This document shows positions 45,470 through 54,780 of a stretch of DNA of 64,000 nt, piece by piece. The notes below the pieces were generated by a model. It was not told the DNA's origin. It did not search any database and saw only the letters and a list, made by a program, of their open reading frames with translations. Position numbers and translations under genes: made by a program. Source of the stretch: Pseudaeromonas paramecii (GTDB taxonomy: Bacteria > Pseudomonadota > Gammaproteobacteria > Enterobacterales > Aeromonadaceae); contig NZ_BAABFC010000028.1 in the NCBI RefSeq assembly GCF_039540575.1, positions 18,565 through 82,564 of the forward strand. Reading direction: 5' to 3'. Position 1 is the first letter of the stretch. The number at the start of each line of letters is the position of its first letter.

Positions 45470-46282
45470 ATGCCAGAAAATAATGAGTCCGATGCGAGCA
45501 TTCGCATCGGCATCCCTATTCATGCCGAACACCTGCCGCTTATTTTAGCCCAGGTGACGGCTCCCCTATTGCAGGCCAATCAGCTGCTGGGGCAGCCATT
45601 ATTTTCGCTGCATTACCTGGCGCCGGGCACGGATGCCCTCCCCCCCCTCCCGCTCCCGGAGATGACCGGCCTGGCCCAGCCAACCGCCGGACTGGATCTG
45701 CGGCTCTGCCCGGCGGCCGCCGACGCCCCAACGGCGCCGGTAAGCCTGGCCGCACCTGGCCCGGCCTCTGCCACCCCAGCGGAGGATACCGGTGGCGAGC
45801 GCCGCTGGCCCCTGCCCCTGGGTACGCCCGGCGAGGCCCTGCAATCAACGCTTCAACTCATTGAATGTGTTGAGGATGATATTCTGGCGCACAGGGTCGC
45901 CAGGGCCTTGGGGCAGATCTATCAGGGGATGGACCGCCAGGCCGAGCCCACCGCCCTGCCGCCTCGGCTGCAGCAGGCTCTGGCCCTGATGGATACCCAT
46001 CTGGAAGAGCCCTTGAGCACGGAGCAGATCGCCCAACTCACCCACCTCTCCCGCCGGCACCTGGAGCGGCTGTTTCGCCGCCACCTGGATACGGTGCCCG
46101 CCCGGTATTACCTGCAGTTGCGACTGCAGCGGGCCAGAGAATTATTATGCAACACGCAACGATCAATTATTCAAATCGGTCTGGAGTGTGGTTTTTCCAG
46201 CGGGCCGCATTTTTCCAGCGCCTATAAAAACCACTTTCAACTCACGCCCCGCGATGAACGGCAAAATGCCATCAACAAATAA
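45470..46282 (+). CDS. argR: AraC-family arginine regulator (ArgR, Pseudomonas type)
   Basis: A 270-residue protein. A poorly conserved N-terminal region with a Pro/Ala-rich linker (~75-110) precedes a C-terminal AraC DNA-binding domain (ALALMDTHLEEPLSTEQIAQLTHLSRRHLERLFRRHLDTVPARYYLQLRLQRARELL...IIQIGLECGFSSGPHFSSAYKNHF). In Pseudomonas an ArgR of this class sits in the aotJQMOP-argR operon and activates both transport and the aruCFGDB (AST) genes; the gene order here is the same. It is unrelated to the hexameric enterobacterial ArgR. It is about 50 residues shorter than Pseudomonas ArgR, mainly in the N-terminal part. Confidence 0.85.
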   Translation: MPENNESDASIRIGIPIHAEHLPLILAQVTAPLLQANQLLGQPLFSLHYLAPGTDALPPLPLPEMTGLAQPTAGLDLRLCPAAADAPTAPVSLAAPGPASATPAEDTGGERRWPLPLGTPGEALQSTLQLIECVEDDILAHRVARALGQIYQGMDRQAEPTALPPRLQQALALMDTHLEEPLSTEQIAQLTHLSRRHLERLFRRHLDTVPARYYLQLRLQRARELLCNTQRSIIQIGLECGFSSGPHFSSAYKNHFQLTPRDERQNAINK

Positions 46283-46286
46283 TATC

Positions 46287-46329
46287 GGTCGCCTTTCTTA
46301 TCTATTTAGGTCGCTTTTTTGAAATGCCT
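46287..46329 (+). promoter_or_regulatory. Probable ArgR operator upstream of astC
   Basis: GGTCGC occurs at 46287 and again at 46309, 22 bases apart in direct orientation; the second is followed by N8-AA. Pseudomonas ArgR binds tandem TGTCGC-N8-AA half-sites about 21 bases apart. It lies ~70-110 bases before the astC start and directly after argR. Confidence 0.6.
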
Positions 46330-46350
46330 CAGAGTCGAAAATTAATAAGC

Positions 46351-46378
46351 TGACAGGCAATGGTTTTCTGTCATTGCC
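46351..46378. repeat. Nested inverted repeats upstream of astC
   Basis: TGACAG/CTGTCA and GGCAATG/CATTGCC overlap in the 50 bases before the astC start. They could be a leader hairpin or an operator. The spacing does not fit a LexA box. Confidence 0.4.
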
Positions 46379-46399
46379 CATCCGTCATTCGAGGTTTCC

Positions 46400-47626
46400 A
46401 TGTCCTGCAGCACCCCGGTTCAGCGCGAGGAATTTGATCGCTACTTCATCCCCATGTTCAACCCTGCCCCCTTCATCCCGGTGCGGGGCGAAGGCGCCAG
46501 GCTGTGGGATCAGGCGGGCAAGGAGTACATCGACTTTGCCGGCGGCATCGCCGTCAACGCCCTGGGGCATGCCCACCCGGCCCTGTGCCAGGTGTTGACC
46601 GAACAGGCCCAGCAGCTGTGGCACCTGGGCAACGGCTACACCAATGAGCCTGTGATCCGCCTGGCCCGCCATCTGGTGAACGCCACCTTCGCCGACCAGG
46701 TGTTCTTCTGCAACTCGGGTGCCGAGGCCAACGAGGCCGCCCTCAAGCTGGCCCGCAAATACGGCCGCGACACCCATGGCGACCACAAGACCCAGATCGT
46801 CGCCTTCGGCAACGCCTTCCACGGTCGCACCCTGTTCACCGTCAGCGCCGGTGGCCAGCCCAAGTACGCCCAGGACTTCGCCCCCCTGCCCGGCGGCATC
46901 CAGCACGCCCCCTACAACGATCTGGCCGCCGCCGCGGCCCTGATCAACGACCACACCTGTGCCGTCATCGTCGAACCCATCCAGGGGGAAGGCGGTGTGG
47001 TCCCCGCCGATCCGGCCTTCCTGCAGGGGCTGCGCGCGCTGTGTGACCGCCATCAGGCCCTGCTGATCTTCGACGAGGTGCAGACCGGCGTGGGCCGCAC
47101 CGGCGAGCTGTACGCCTACATGGGCTACGGCGTCACCCCGGATCTGCTCACCAGCGCCAAGGCCCTGGGGGGCGGCTTCCCCATCGCCGCCCTGCTGGCC
47201 AAGGCCGAGTATGCCAAGGCGCTGAATGTCGGCAGCCACGGCACCACCTACGGCGGCAACCCGCTGGCCTGCGCCGTGGCCGGCAAGGTGCTGGAGATCA
47301 TCGATGAGCCGGCCCTGCTGGCCGGGGTCAAGGAGCGCCATCAGTGGTTCCTCAAGGGCCTGGAAGAGATACAGCAGCGCTTCCCCATCTTCGAGCAGAT
47401 CCGTGGTCGCGGCCTGCTCATCGGCTGCGCCCTGGCGCCGCGCTTCGCCGGCCAGGCCAAGGCCCTGACCAACCTGGCCGCCGAGGAAGGCCTGCTGGCC
47501 CTCATCGCCGGTCCCAACGTGGTGCGCTTCGCTCCGGCCCTCATCATCGACCAGGCCGAGGTGGAGGAAGGGCTGGCCCGCCTGTCCCGCGCCGTGGCCC
47601 GCCTGGTGCGGGACGCCGCCCAATGA
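46400..47626 (+). CDS. astC: Succinylornithine/acetylornithine aminotransferase
   Basis: A 408-residue class-III PLP aminotransferase: FFCNSGAEANEAALKLARKYG, NAFHGRTLFTVSAGGQPKY, IFDEVQTGVGRTG and TSAKALGGGFPIAA, whose Lys binds PLP. In the AST pathway it converts succinylornithine and 2-oxoglutarate to succinylglutamate semialdehyde and glutamate. Sequence alone cannot separate AstC from ArgD; the AST context decides, though dual use is possible. The stop overlaps the next start (ATGA). Confidence 0.9.
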   Translation: MSCSTPVQREEFDRYFIPMFNPAPFIPVRGEGARLWDQAGKEYIDFAGGIAVNALGHAHPALCQVLTEQAQQLWHLGNGYTNEPVIRLARHLVNATFADQVFFCNSGAEANEAALKLARKYGRDTHGDHKTQIVAFGNAFHGRTLFTVSAGGQPKYAQDFAPLPGGIQHAPYNDLAAAAALINDHTCAVIVEPIQGEGGVVPADPAFLQGLRALCDRHQALLIFDEVQTGVGRTGELYAYMGYGVTPDLLTSAKALGGGFPIAALLAKAEYAKALNVGSHGTTYGGNPLACAVAGKVLEIIDEPALLAGVKERHQWFLKGLEEIQQRFPIFEQIRGRGLLIGCALAPRFAGQAKALTNLAAEEGLLALIAGPNVVRFAPALIIDQAEVEEGLARLSRAVARLVRDAAQ

Positions 47627-48654
47627 AGGTGCTGCGCCCGGCGGTGATGGCGGACCTGCCGCAGATCGAGCGGATGGCCCAGCAAAGCGGCCCCATGGTC
47701 TGCACCCTGCCCGTCAGCCGCGCCCACCTGCAGGCCAAGATAAGCCGCTCCCAGGCCGCCCTGGCGGCCGAGGTGCTGCTGCCCGGCGAGGAGAGCTACT
47801 TCTTCGTGCTGGAAGATCTGGCCAGCGGCCGGCTGCAGGGCACCTGCGCCATCCTGGCCCAGGCGGGCTTTGGCGAGCCGTTCCACGCCTACCGCAACGA
47901 GGTGGTGATCCACGCCAGCCGGGCCCTGGGCGTGCACCAGCGGCTGCACAGCCTCTGCCTCAGCCATGAGCTGAGCGATCACAGCCAGCTCTGCTCCTTC
48001 TACCTGGAGCCCGAACTGCGCCAGGGCCACTGGCCCCGCCTGCTGACCCAGGGCCGGCTGCTGTTCATCGCCCAGCATCCCGAACGCTTCGCCCCAGATC
48101 TGGTGGCGGTGCTGCCGGGCCGGGTGGACGAGGCCGGACGCTCCCCCTTCTGGGAGCAGGTGGGTCGCCGCTTCTTCGGCATCGACTACCACCAGGCGGA
48201 GTTCTATCACGGCACCCAGGACAGACGCTTCATCGCCGAGCTGATGCCCCACCACCCCCTGTATGTCTCCCTGCTGGCCGAGGAGGCCCAGGCCGCCCTG
48301 GGTCAGGTGCACCCGGACGCCCGCCTGCAGTTCGATCTGCTGGAGGCCGACGGCTTCGAGGCGGACGACTTCGTGGAGATCTTCGATGCCGGCCCTGTGG
48401 TGCAGGCACGCCGCACCACGCTGCACAGCTGGCAGACCAGCCAGCTGGCCCGGGTGGCCGACATCAGCCCCAGCCGGCAGAGCAATGCCCCCACCTGCCT
48501 GCTGGTGAACCAGGCACTGGCCGAATTCCGCGCCCTGCTGACCCCCTTAAGCGCCGCCCCCGGCCAGGCCCTGAGCCTGGCGCCCGAGGTGGCGGAGGCG
48601 CTGCGCCTGCGGCCCGGCGATCCGGTGCGCTGGCTGGCCCTGGAGTCCCAGTGA
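47623..48654 (+). CDS. aruF: Arginine N-succinyltransferase alpha subunit (AruF-like)
   Basis: A 343-residue member of the arginine N-succinyltransferase family: MKVLRPAVMADLPQIERMAQQSGPMVCTLPVSRAHLQAKI, FFGIDYHQAEFYHG, FIAELMPHHPLYVSLL, and the GPVVQARRTTLHS segment. It is more divergent than its neighbour at 48713. Two tandem paralogous subunits are the Pseudomonas arrangement (AruF plus AruG), unlike the single AstA of enterobacteria. Uses succinyl-CoA to succinylate arginine or ornithine. Confidence 0.88.
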   Translation: MKVLRPAVMADLPQIERMAQQSGPMVCTLPVSRAHLQAKISRSQAALAAEVLLPGEESYFFVLEDLASGRLQGTCAILAQAGFGEPFHAYRNEVVIHASRALGVHQRLHSLCLSHELSDHSQLCSFYLEPELRQGHWPRLLTQGRLLFIAQHPERFAPDLVAVLPGRVDEAGRSPFWEQVGRRFFGIDYHQAEFYHGTQDRRFIAELMPHHPLYVSLLAEEAQAALGQVHPDARLQFDLLEADGFEADDFVEIFDAGPVVQARRTTLHSWQTSQLARVADISPSRQSNAPTCLLVNQALAEFRALLTPLSAAPGQALSLAPEVAEALRLRPGDPVRWLALESQ

Positions 48655-48712
48655 CCCGGTTTAACCCCCATTCCTCCGAACGGAACATTTATCGTCTTCA
48701 AGGATTCGTATC

Positions 48713-49792
48713 ATGATGATCATTCGCCCGGTGCGGCAGCAGGATCTGCCCGCCATCCGTCAACTGGCCAGCAAGACAGGGGTGGGCGTCACCTCCCTGC
48801 CCCCCGACGAGGCCCACCTGCAGGCCCGCATCCAGCGGGTGCTGGCCACCTGGGCCGACGAGGCCGCCCCCGCCGAGCAGGGCTACCTGTTCGTGCTGGA
48901 AGACAGCCAGACCCGCCAGGTGGTGGGGATCAGCGGCCTGGAAGCCGCCGTGGGCTTGAGCGACCCCTGGTACAACTACCGCCTCGGCACGCTAGTGCAC
49001 GCCTCCCGGGATCTGGCCATCTACAACCAGATGCCCACCCTGTTTCTGAGCAATGACCACACCGGCTACAGCGAGCTGTGCACCCTGTTCCTGGATCCCG
49101 ACTACCGCCACAGCAAGAACGGCCAGCTGCTCTCCAAATGCCGCTTCCTGTTCATGGCCGCCTTCCGCGAGCGCTTTGCCGCCAAGGTGATCGCCGAGAT
49201 GCGCGGCTATTCCGACGAGCAGGGCAAGTCCCCCTTCTGGGAGGGGCTGGGCCGCCACTTCTTCGCCATCGACTTTGCCGAGGCGGACCGCCTCACTGGC
49301 CTGGGGCAGAAGGCCTTCATCGCCGAGCTGATGCCCAAGCACCCCCTGTACGTGGACTTCCTGCCCGCCGAGACCCGCGCCATCCTGGGCCAGGTCCATC
49401 CTCAGACCGCCCCGGCCCGAGCCATCCTGGAGAGCGAAGGGCTCAAGTACGAAGGCTACGTGGACATCTTCGACGCCGGCCCCACCCTCGAGGCCTATGT
49501 GGCGGACATCCGCGCCGTGCGGGACAGCCGCGTCCACCCGGTGCAGCTGGGGGAACCCGACCAGTCCGGCCCCCTCTATCTGCTGGCCAACGACCGCTTC
49601 ACCGGCTTCCGCGCCCTGCTCGGCCAGGTGGACTTTGCCGACGAGCGCCTGATCCTGGACCCGGCCACCGCCGCCGCACTGGAAATCGGCCCAGGTGACA
49701 GGGTGCGCGCCGTGCCCCTGTTTGCCCCGCAATCCGCCCCGCACGCCAGCCAGCAGGCTGCCGCCCAGGCCCGCCAGGCCGCGACCCATTAA
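48713..49792 (+). CDS. astA: Arginine N-succinyltransferase beta subunit
   Basis: A 359-residue arginine N-succinyltransferase (AstA/AruG): IIRPVRQQDLPAIRQLASKTGVGVTSLP, CTLFLDPDYRHSKNGQLLSKCRFLFMAAF, MRGYSDEQGKSPFWEGLGRHFFAIDF and YVDIFDAGPTLEAYVADIRAV. Catalyses arginine + succinyl-CoA to N2-succinylarginine, the first AST step. It is about 15 residues longer than usual because of an Ala/Gln-rich tail. A second in-frame ATG follows immediately (48716). Confidence 0.92.
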   Translation: MMIIRPVRQQDLPAIRQLASKTGVGVTSLPPDEAHLQARIQRVLATWADEAAPAEQGYLFVLEDSQTRQVVGISGLEAAVGLSDPWYNYRLGTLVHASRDLAIYNQMPTLFLSNDHTGYSELCTLFLDPDYRHSKNGQLLSKCRFLFMAAFRERFAAKVIAEMRGYSDEQGKSPFWEGLGRHFFAIDFAEADRLTGLGQKAFIAELMPKHPLYVDFLPAETRAILGQVHPQTAPARAILESEGLKYEGYVDIFDAGPTLEAYVADIRAVRDSRVHPVQLGEPDQSGPLYLLANDRFTGFRALLGQVDFADERLILDPATAAALEIGPGDRVRAVPLFAPQSAPHASQQAAAQARQAATH

Positions 49793-49804
49793 AGGAATTT
49801 TGCC

Positions 49805-51289
49805 ATGCTGAACCTCTCCGTCATGATCAACGGCCAGTGGCACCACGGCCTGGGTCGCAGCTTCACCAAACGCTCACCGGTCACCGATGCCGTCCTGTGG
49901 AAGGCCAACGAGGCCAGCGCCAGCGATGTGGGGCTGGCCGTCGCCGCCGCCCGCCAGGCCTTTCCTGCCTGGGCGCGCCGCCCCCTGGCCGAACGGGTCG
50001 AGATACTCCAGCGCTTCGCCGCCCTGCTCACCGAACGCAAGGCCATGCTCGCCGACATCATAGCCCAGGAGACCGGCAAGCCCGCCTGGGAGGCCCTCAC
50101 CGAGGTGCAGAGCATGACGGCCAAGGTGGCCATCTCATTGCAGGCCCAGGCCGAGCGGGCCGGTGAGCGCCACAGCCCGATGGCCGACGGCGAGGCGGTG
50201 CTGCGCCATCGCCCCCACGGCGTCATGGCGGTGTTCGGCCCCTACAACTTCCCCGGCCACCTGCCCAACGGCCACATAGTGCCGGCCCTGCTGGCGGGGA
50301 ACACCATCGTCTTCAAGCCCAGCGAGCTGACCCCCTGGACCGCCGAGGCCACCGTCAAGCTGTGGCTGGAGGCCGGGCTGCCCGCCGGGGTGCTGAACCT
50401 GGTGCAGGGCGGCCGCACCCCGGGGGCCGCCCTGGCCGCCGACACCGGCATCGACGGCCTGCTGTTTACCGGCAGCGCCGGCACCGGCTATCAGCTGCAC
50501 CGCCAGCTGGCCGGGCAGCCGGAGAAGATCCTGGCCCTGGAGATGGGGGGCAACAACGCCCTCATCGTCGAGGAGACCAAGGATCTGGATGCCGCCGTCT
50601 ACCTGACGGTGCAGTCGGCCTTCCTCTCCGCCGGCCAGCGCTGCACCTGCGCCCGCCGCCTGCTGGTGCCCCACGGCGCCTGGGGCGATGCCTTCCTCGA
50701 CCGCCTGGTGGCGGTCACCCGCACCCTCAAGGTGGGGGATGGTGCAACCGAGCCCGCCTTCATGGGGCCGGTGATCTCCATTGACGCCCTGCGCCGCCTG
50801 CTGGAAGTCCAGCAGAACCTGCTGCTGCGCGGCGCCAAGCCCCTGCTGACCATGGCGCGCATCGGCGACCGTGGCGCCCTGCTGAGCCCCGGCATCCTGG
50901 ACTTGACCGCCATGCTGCATCGGCCGGATGAGGAGCACTTCGGCCCCCTGCTGGGGCTCATCCGCTACGGCGACTTCGACGAGGCGCTGGATCTGGCCAA
51001 CGACACCCGCTTCGGCCTGGCCTTGGGCCTCATCTCCCCGAACAAGGACCACTACGAGCGGCTGCTGCTGGAGGCCCGCGCCGGTATCGTCAACTGGAAC
51101 AAGCCCCTGACCGGCGCCGCCAGCTCGGCCCCCTTCGGCGGCATCGGTGCCTCCGGCAACCACAGGGCCAGCGCCTACTACGCCGCCGACTACTGCGCCT
51201 GGCCCATGGCCTCCATGGAGGCCGAACGCGCCAGCCTGCCGGCCAGCCTGCCCCACGGGCTCACCTTCCCCACCCCGCAAGGAGCATGA
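49805..51289 (+). CDS. astD: Succinylglutamate semialdehyde dehydrogenase
   Basis: A 494-residue aldehyde dehydrogenase: VFGPYNFPGHLPNGHIVPALLAGNT, LALEMGGNNALIV (general base Glu) and SAGQRCTCARR (catalytic Cys), with the NKPLTGAASSAPFGGIGASGNHR ending typical of AstD. NAD-dependent oxidation of succinylglutamate semialdehyde to succinylglutamate, AST step 4. AAAGGA ribosome site; 12 bases after the preceding stop. Confidence 0.95.
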   Translation: MLNLSVMINGQWHHGLGRSFTKRSPVTDAVLWKANEASASDVGLAVAAARQAFPAWARRPLAERVEILQRFAALLTERKAMLADIIAQETGKPAWEALTEVQSMTAKVAISLQAQAERAGERHSPMADGEAVLRHRPHGVMAVFGPYNFPGHLPNGHIVPALLAGNTIVFKPSELTPWTAEATVKLWLEAGLPAGVLNLVQGGRTPGAALAADTGIDGLLFTGSAGTGYQLHRQLAGQPEKILALEMGGNNALIVEETKDLDAAVYLTVQSAFLSAGQRCTCARRLLVPHGAWGDAFLDRLVAVTRTLKVGDGATEPAFMGPVISIDALRRLLEVQQNLLLRGAKPLLTMARIGDRGALLSPGILDLTAMLHRPDEEHFGPLLGLIRYGDFDEALDLANDTRFGLALGLISPNKDHYERLLLEARAGIVNWNKPLTGAASSAPFGGIGASGNHRASAYYAADYCAWPMASMEAERASLPASLPHGLTFPTPQGA

Positions 51290-51290
51290 G

Positions 51291-52637
51291 ATGTCTGCCC
51301 TGGAAGTGAATTTCGACGGCCTCGTCGGCCTGACCCACCACTATGCCGGCCTGTCGTTCGGCAACGTGGCCTCCACCAGCAACAAGGCGGCGGTGGCCAA
51401 CCCCAAGCTGGCGGCCCTGCAGGGGCTGGCCAAGATGAAACGTCTCGCCGATCTGGGCTTCGCCCAGGCGGTGCTGCCGCCCCATGAGCGGCCCCAGGTC
51501 GATCTGCTGCGCCGGCTGGGCTTTGCCGGCAGCGATGCCCAGGTGCTGGCCCAGGCCGCCCGCCAGGCGCCGGCCCTGCTGAGCGCGGTGGGCTCGGCGT
51601 CGGCCATGTGGACCGCCAATGCCGCCACCGTCTCCCCCTCCGCCGACACCCGTGACGGCCGGGTGCACCTGACGGTGGCCAACCTCAACAACAAGTTCCA
51701 CCGGGCCAGCGAAGCCACCACCACGGAGGCCATCCTCAAGGCCATCTTCGCCGACGAACGTCACTTCGCCGTGCACAGCGCCCTGCCCCAGGTGGCCCAG
51801 TTCGGCGACGAGGGCGCCGCCAACCATAACCGCTTGAGCCGGCAACACGGTGAGGCCGGCGTCGAGCTGTTTGTCTACGGTCGCCAGGCCGACGGTCAGG
51901 GGGTGGCGCCAAACCGCTACCCGGCCCGCCAGACCCGGGAGGCCAGCGAGGCCGTCATCCGCCTGCACGGCCTGAGTGAAGATAACTGCGTGCTGGCCCA
52001 GCAGCATCCCGAGGTGATCGATCTGGGGGTGTTCCACAACGACGTCATCGCCGTGAGCAACGGTCCCGTGCTGTTCCACCACCAGCGGGCCTTCTGGCAA
52101 ACCGAGCAGACCCTGGCCGAGCTGGGTCGCAAGCTGGCGGCCCAGGGCACCGAATTCGTGCCCATCATGGTGCCAGATAGGGCCGTGTCGGTGAGCGATG
52201 CGGTACAGACCTATCTGTTCAACAGCCAGCTGCTCACCCGCCCCGACGGCAAGATGCTGCTGGTGGTGCCCCAGGAGTGCCGCGAGCACGCCGGGGTCTG
52301 GCGCTACCTGTCGGAGCTGGTGCAAAGCGGCTGCCCCATCGACGCCCTGGAGGTGTTCGATCTGCGGGAAAGCATGCGCAACGGCGGTGGTCCCGCCTGT
52401 CTGCGGCTGCGGGTGGTGCTGAACGAAGCCGAGCGGGCCGCCATGGCCCCCGGGGTGCTGATGAACGACGCCCTGTACGGCAGGCTCACCACCTGGGTGG
52501 AGCGCCACTACCGGGATCGCCTGAGTGCCGAGGATCTGGCCGATCCCCAGCTGCTGGAGGAGAACCGCCGGGCGCTGGATGAACTCACCGGTATCCTGGG
52601 CCTGGGGTCCATCTACCCCTTTCAACAGGGGGCCTGA
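51291..52637 (+). CDS. astB: N-succinylarginine dihydrolase
   Basis: A 448-residue AstB: VNFDGLVGLTHHYAGLSFGNVAS at the start, MWTANAATVSPSADT (core nucleophile-adjacent region), HNRLSRQHGEAGVELFVYGR and LRESMRNGGGPACLRLRV (catalytic Cys near the end). Hydrolyses succinylarginine to succinylornithine, CO2 and ammonia, AST step 2. AAGGAG precedes ATG 51291, one base after astD; the longer open frame is spurious. Confidence 0.96.
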   Translation: MSALEVNFDGLVGLTHHYAGLSFGNVASTSNKAAVANPKLAALQGLAKMKRLADLGFAQAVLPPHERPQVDLLRRLGFAGSDAQVLAQAARQAPALLSAVGSASAMWTANAATVSPSADTRDGRVHLTVANLNNKFHRASEATTTEAILKAIFADERHFAVHSALPQVAQFGDEGAANHNRLSRQHGEAGVELFVYGRQADGQGVAPNRYPARQTREASEAVIRLHGLSEDNCVLAQQHPEVIDLGVFHNDVIAVSNGPVLFHHQRAFWQTEQTLAELGRKLAAQGTEFVPIMVPDRAVSVSDAVQTYLFNSQLLTRPDGKMLLVVPQECREHAGVWRYLSELVQSGCPIDALEVFDLRESMRNGGGPACLRLRVVLNEAERAAMAPGVLMNDALYGRLTTWVERHYRDRLSAEDLADPQLLEENRRALDELTGILGLGSIYPFQQGA

Positions 52638-53635
52638 TGGACTGGCTTGCCCTGACGTTGGCCGGCCAATCGCCGGTCTCGACCCAAGGCCGCACGGCGC
52701 AGCTGAGCTGGCACTGGCGCGGCCCCGGCCTGTTGGAGCTGATCCCGCATGAGAGCTGCGACGAGGCCTGGGTGATCTCCGCCGGCGTCCACGGTGACGA
52801 GACGGCCCCCATCGAGCTGCTGGCGGAACTCACGGCGGACTGGCTGGCGGGGCGGCGCCCCCTGGCATGCCGCCTGCTGCTGATCCTGGGCAACCCGGCG
52901 GCCATGGCCGCCGGACGTCGCTATCTGGACCTGGATCTCAACCGGCTGTTCGACGGGCCGCGGGCCTCGGATCCGCCAGGCGCCGAGCCACTGCGGGCCC
53001 GGCAGCTGGAGGCGGCGGTGGCCGACTTCTGGCAGGCGGCAGAGATGCCAATCCGCCGCCACTACGATCTGCACACCGCCATCCGCGCCTCGGCGCATCT
53101 GCGCTTCGCCCTGCTGCCGGCCCAAGAGAACGGCTACGATGCGGCCATGCTGCGCTGGCTGCCCAGCGCCGGCATAGAGGCCCTGGTCCGCCACAGCGCG
53201 CCGGGCCGCACCTTCAGCCACTTCACCAGCGCACGCTTCGGCGCCGCCAGCTGCACCCTGGAGCTGGGCAAGGCCCGGCCCTTCGGTCAGAACGATCTGC
53301 GCCAGTTCGCCCAGGTGAAAGCCGCCCTGGCGGCGGGGGTGGCGGCGGACGCCGACGCCCTGGCGGCCTTGCCCCAGACCGAACCCAAGGGCTATCGGGT
53401 GAGCCAGGAGCTGCGCAAGCACAGCGAGGCCTTCGTGCTGCACCTGCCGGCGGCGGCGGCCAACTTCACCGCCTACCCCCAGGGCACCCTGCTGGCGGAG
53501 GACGGCCCGCATCGGTACCGGGTGCAGGCCGCGCGGGAGTATCTGCTTTTTCCCAACGCCAGGGTGGCCCCCGGGCTGCGGGCCGGGCTGATGCTGACCG
53601 AGATCCCCCTCAGCCAGCTGGCCGACCAGGCCTGA
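52637..53635 (+). CDS. astE: Succinylglutamate desuccinylase
   Basis: A 332-residue zinc carboxypeptidase-like enzyme: ISAGVHGDETAPIELL and the RYLDLDLNRLF segment supply zinc ligands, HYDLHTAIR adds a His and CTLELGKARPFG carries the catalytic Glu. Releases glutamate and succinate from succinylglutamate, the last AST step. Overlaps astB by one base (TGATG). Confidence 0.95.
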   Translation: MDWLALTLAGQSPVSTQGRTAQLSWHWRGPGLLELIPHESCDEAWVISAGVHGDETAPIELLAELTADWLAGRRPLACRLLLILGNPAAMAAGRRYLDLDLNRLFDGPRASDPPGAEPLRARQLEAAVADFWQAAEMPIRRHYDLHTAIRASAHLRFALLPAQENGYDAAMLRWLPSAGIEALVRHSAPGRTFSHFTSARFGAASCTLELGKARPFGQNDLRQFAQVKAALAAGVAADADALAALPQTEPKGYRVSQELRKHSEAFVLHLPAAAANFTAYPQGTLLAEDGPHRYRVQAAREYLLFPNARVAPGLRAGLMLTEIPLSQLADQA

Positions 53636-53695
53636 GTCAGCGAGGGCAGAAACGACCCAGGCCAGGGCATGCCCTGGCCTGGTATTGACGGCGGC

Positions 53696-54637
53696 TTAGG
53701 CGGCCTGTTCGGCCCGCACCGGCTCCCGTTGCGGCAGATGGATCTCGGCAATCATGCAGCGGGCACCGCCGCCACCCAAGGTTTCAATGGTGTCCAGATC
53801 CGCCAGCAGCGGACGGCCATGGCGCTCCAGCTCCCGCTGCTGCTGCTGGCTCAGGGCGTCCCAGGCGCGGCGGGACATGGCCAGCAGGGCCTCGCCCCGA
53901 TCGCTGCGCAGCTCCAGCAGGTTGCCGGCGAAGGCCTGCAGCTGATCCAGGGTGATGGGTAGCAGCATCTTGTTGGTGCTGGCCAGCAGGCGGCACAGCT
54001 CGGCGCGCTCGGCGGCATCGGGGATGGCCTCCAGGCAGACCACCGCCAGGTGGCGGCCCACGCTCATCAGCACGTTAGTGTGGTAGATGGGCTGGCCCTT
54101 GGCATCCTGGGCGCTGAACCAGAAGGGGCGGTAGCCCAGGCGGCGGCTCACCTCCTCCATCACCTCGGGATGGGAGCGGGAGGAGCGGCACAGGTAGGCG
54201 ATGCGGTGCTGGCGATCCAGCACCATGGAGCCGGTGCCTTCCAGGAAGCGGCCCTGCTGCTCGAAGTCGCTCAGGTCGTGCACCTGCTCGAGGCAGAACG
54301 CCTCGGCCAGCTTGTCCAGTATGTGACGGTTGCGCTCCAGCCGGCGGTTGGGGGCCTCCATGGGGTAGAGGATGGCGGAGCCGTCGGCATGAAAACTCAC
54401 CCAGTTATTGGGGAACAGGGAGTCCGGGGTGGCCAGCTCGCCGCTGTCCTGTTCGACCCAGACGGACACACCGGCCTCCCGCAGCAGGGCCACATAGGCG
54501 TCAAACTCCGCCTGAGCCCGGCTGGCAGCCAGCTCGTCGGCGGCGGCCGGGTGCTGGAAGGCGTTGCTGGCGAGGGTCTGGGGATTGGCGCTGAAGCGGG
54601 CAGGACGGATCATCAGGATCTGTTGGGTGGTTTGCAT
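53696..54637 (-). CDS. ctlX: Citrulline utilisation hydrolase (CtlX-type amidinotransferase fold)
   Basis: A 313-residue member of the arginine deiminase/amidinotransferase superfamily: TPDSLFPNNWVSFH, EGTGSMVLDRQHRIAYLCRSSRSH, YHTNVLMSVG (His) and a C-terminal GGGGARCMIAEIHLP with the catalytic Cys. This matches CtlX-type proteins implicated in citrulline use. It should hydrolyse a guanidino or ureido compound related to arginine. MQTTQQILMIRPARF at 54637 is chosen as start; 17 upstream codons are unlikely. Convergent with astE and divergent from an Lrp-type regulator that probably controls it. Confidence 0.83.
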   Translation of the reverse strand: MQTTQQILMIRPARFSANPQTLASNAFQHPAAADELAASRAQAEFDAYVALLREAGVSVWVEQDSGELATPDSLFPNNWVSFHADGSAILYPMEAPNRRLERNRHILDKLAEAFCLEQVHDLSDFEQQGRFLEGTGSMVLDRQHRIAYLCRSSRSHPEVMEEVSRRLGYRPFWFSAQDAKGQPIYHTNVLMSVGRHLAVVCLEAIPDAAERAELCRLLASTNKMLLPITLDQLQAFAGNLLELRSDRGEALLAMSRRAWDALSQQQQRELERHGRPLLADLDTIETLGGGGARCMIAEIHLPQREPVRAEQAA

Positions 54638-54780
54638 GGGGCCTCCTTGTGGCAAGCAACTGTCCACAGTGTGCGCCCAATCACACAACGGTGTGAGTCG
54701 ATTCGCGTTTTGTCCACAACCGATTCCGGCAAAATCAAACTGTCATACAGCGGGATCCGCTGTGATGCCTGGAGGCAGAG

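Noticed and set aside
45470..46282. Enterobacterial-type arginine repressor
   Set aside because: The protein has an AraC DNA-binding domain and no ArgR hexamer fold; the name applies only in the Pseudomonas sense.
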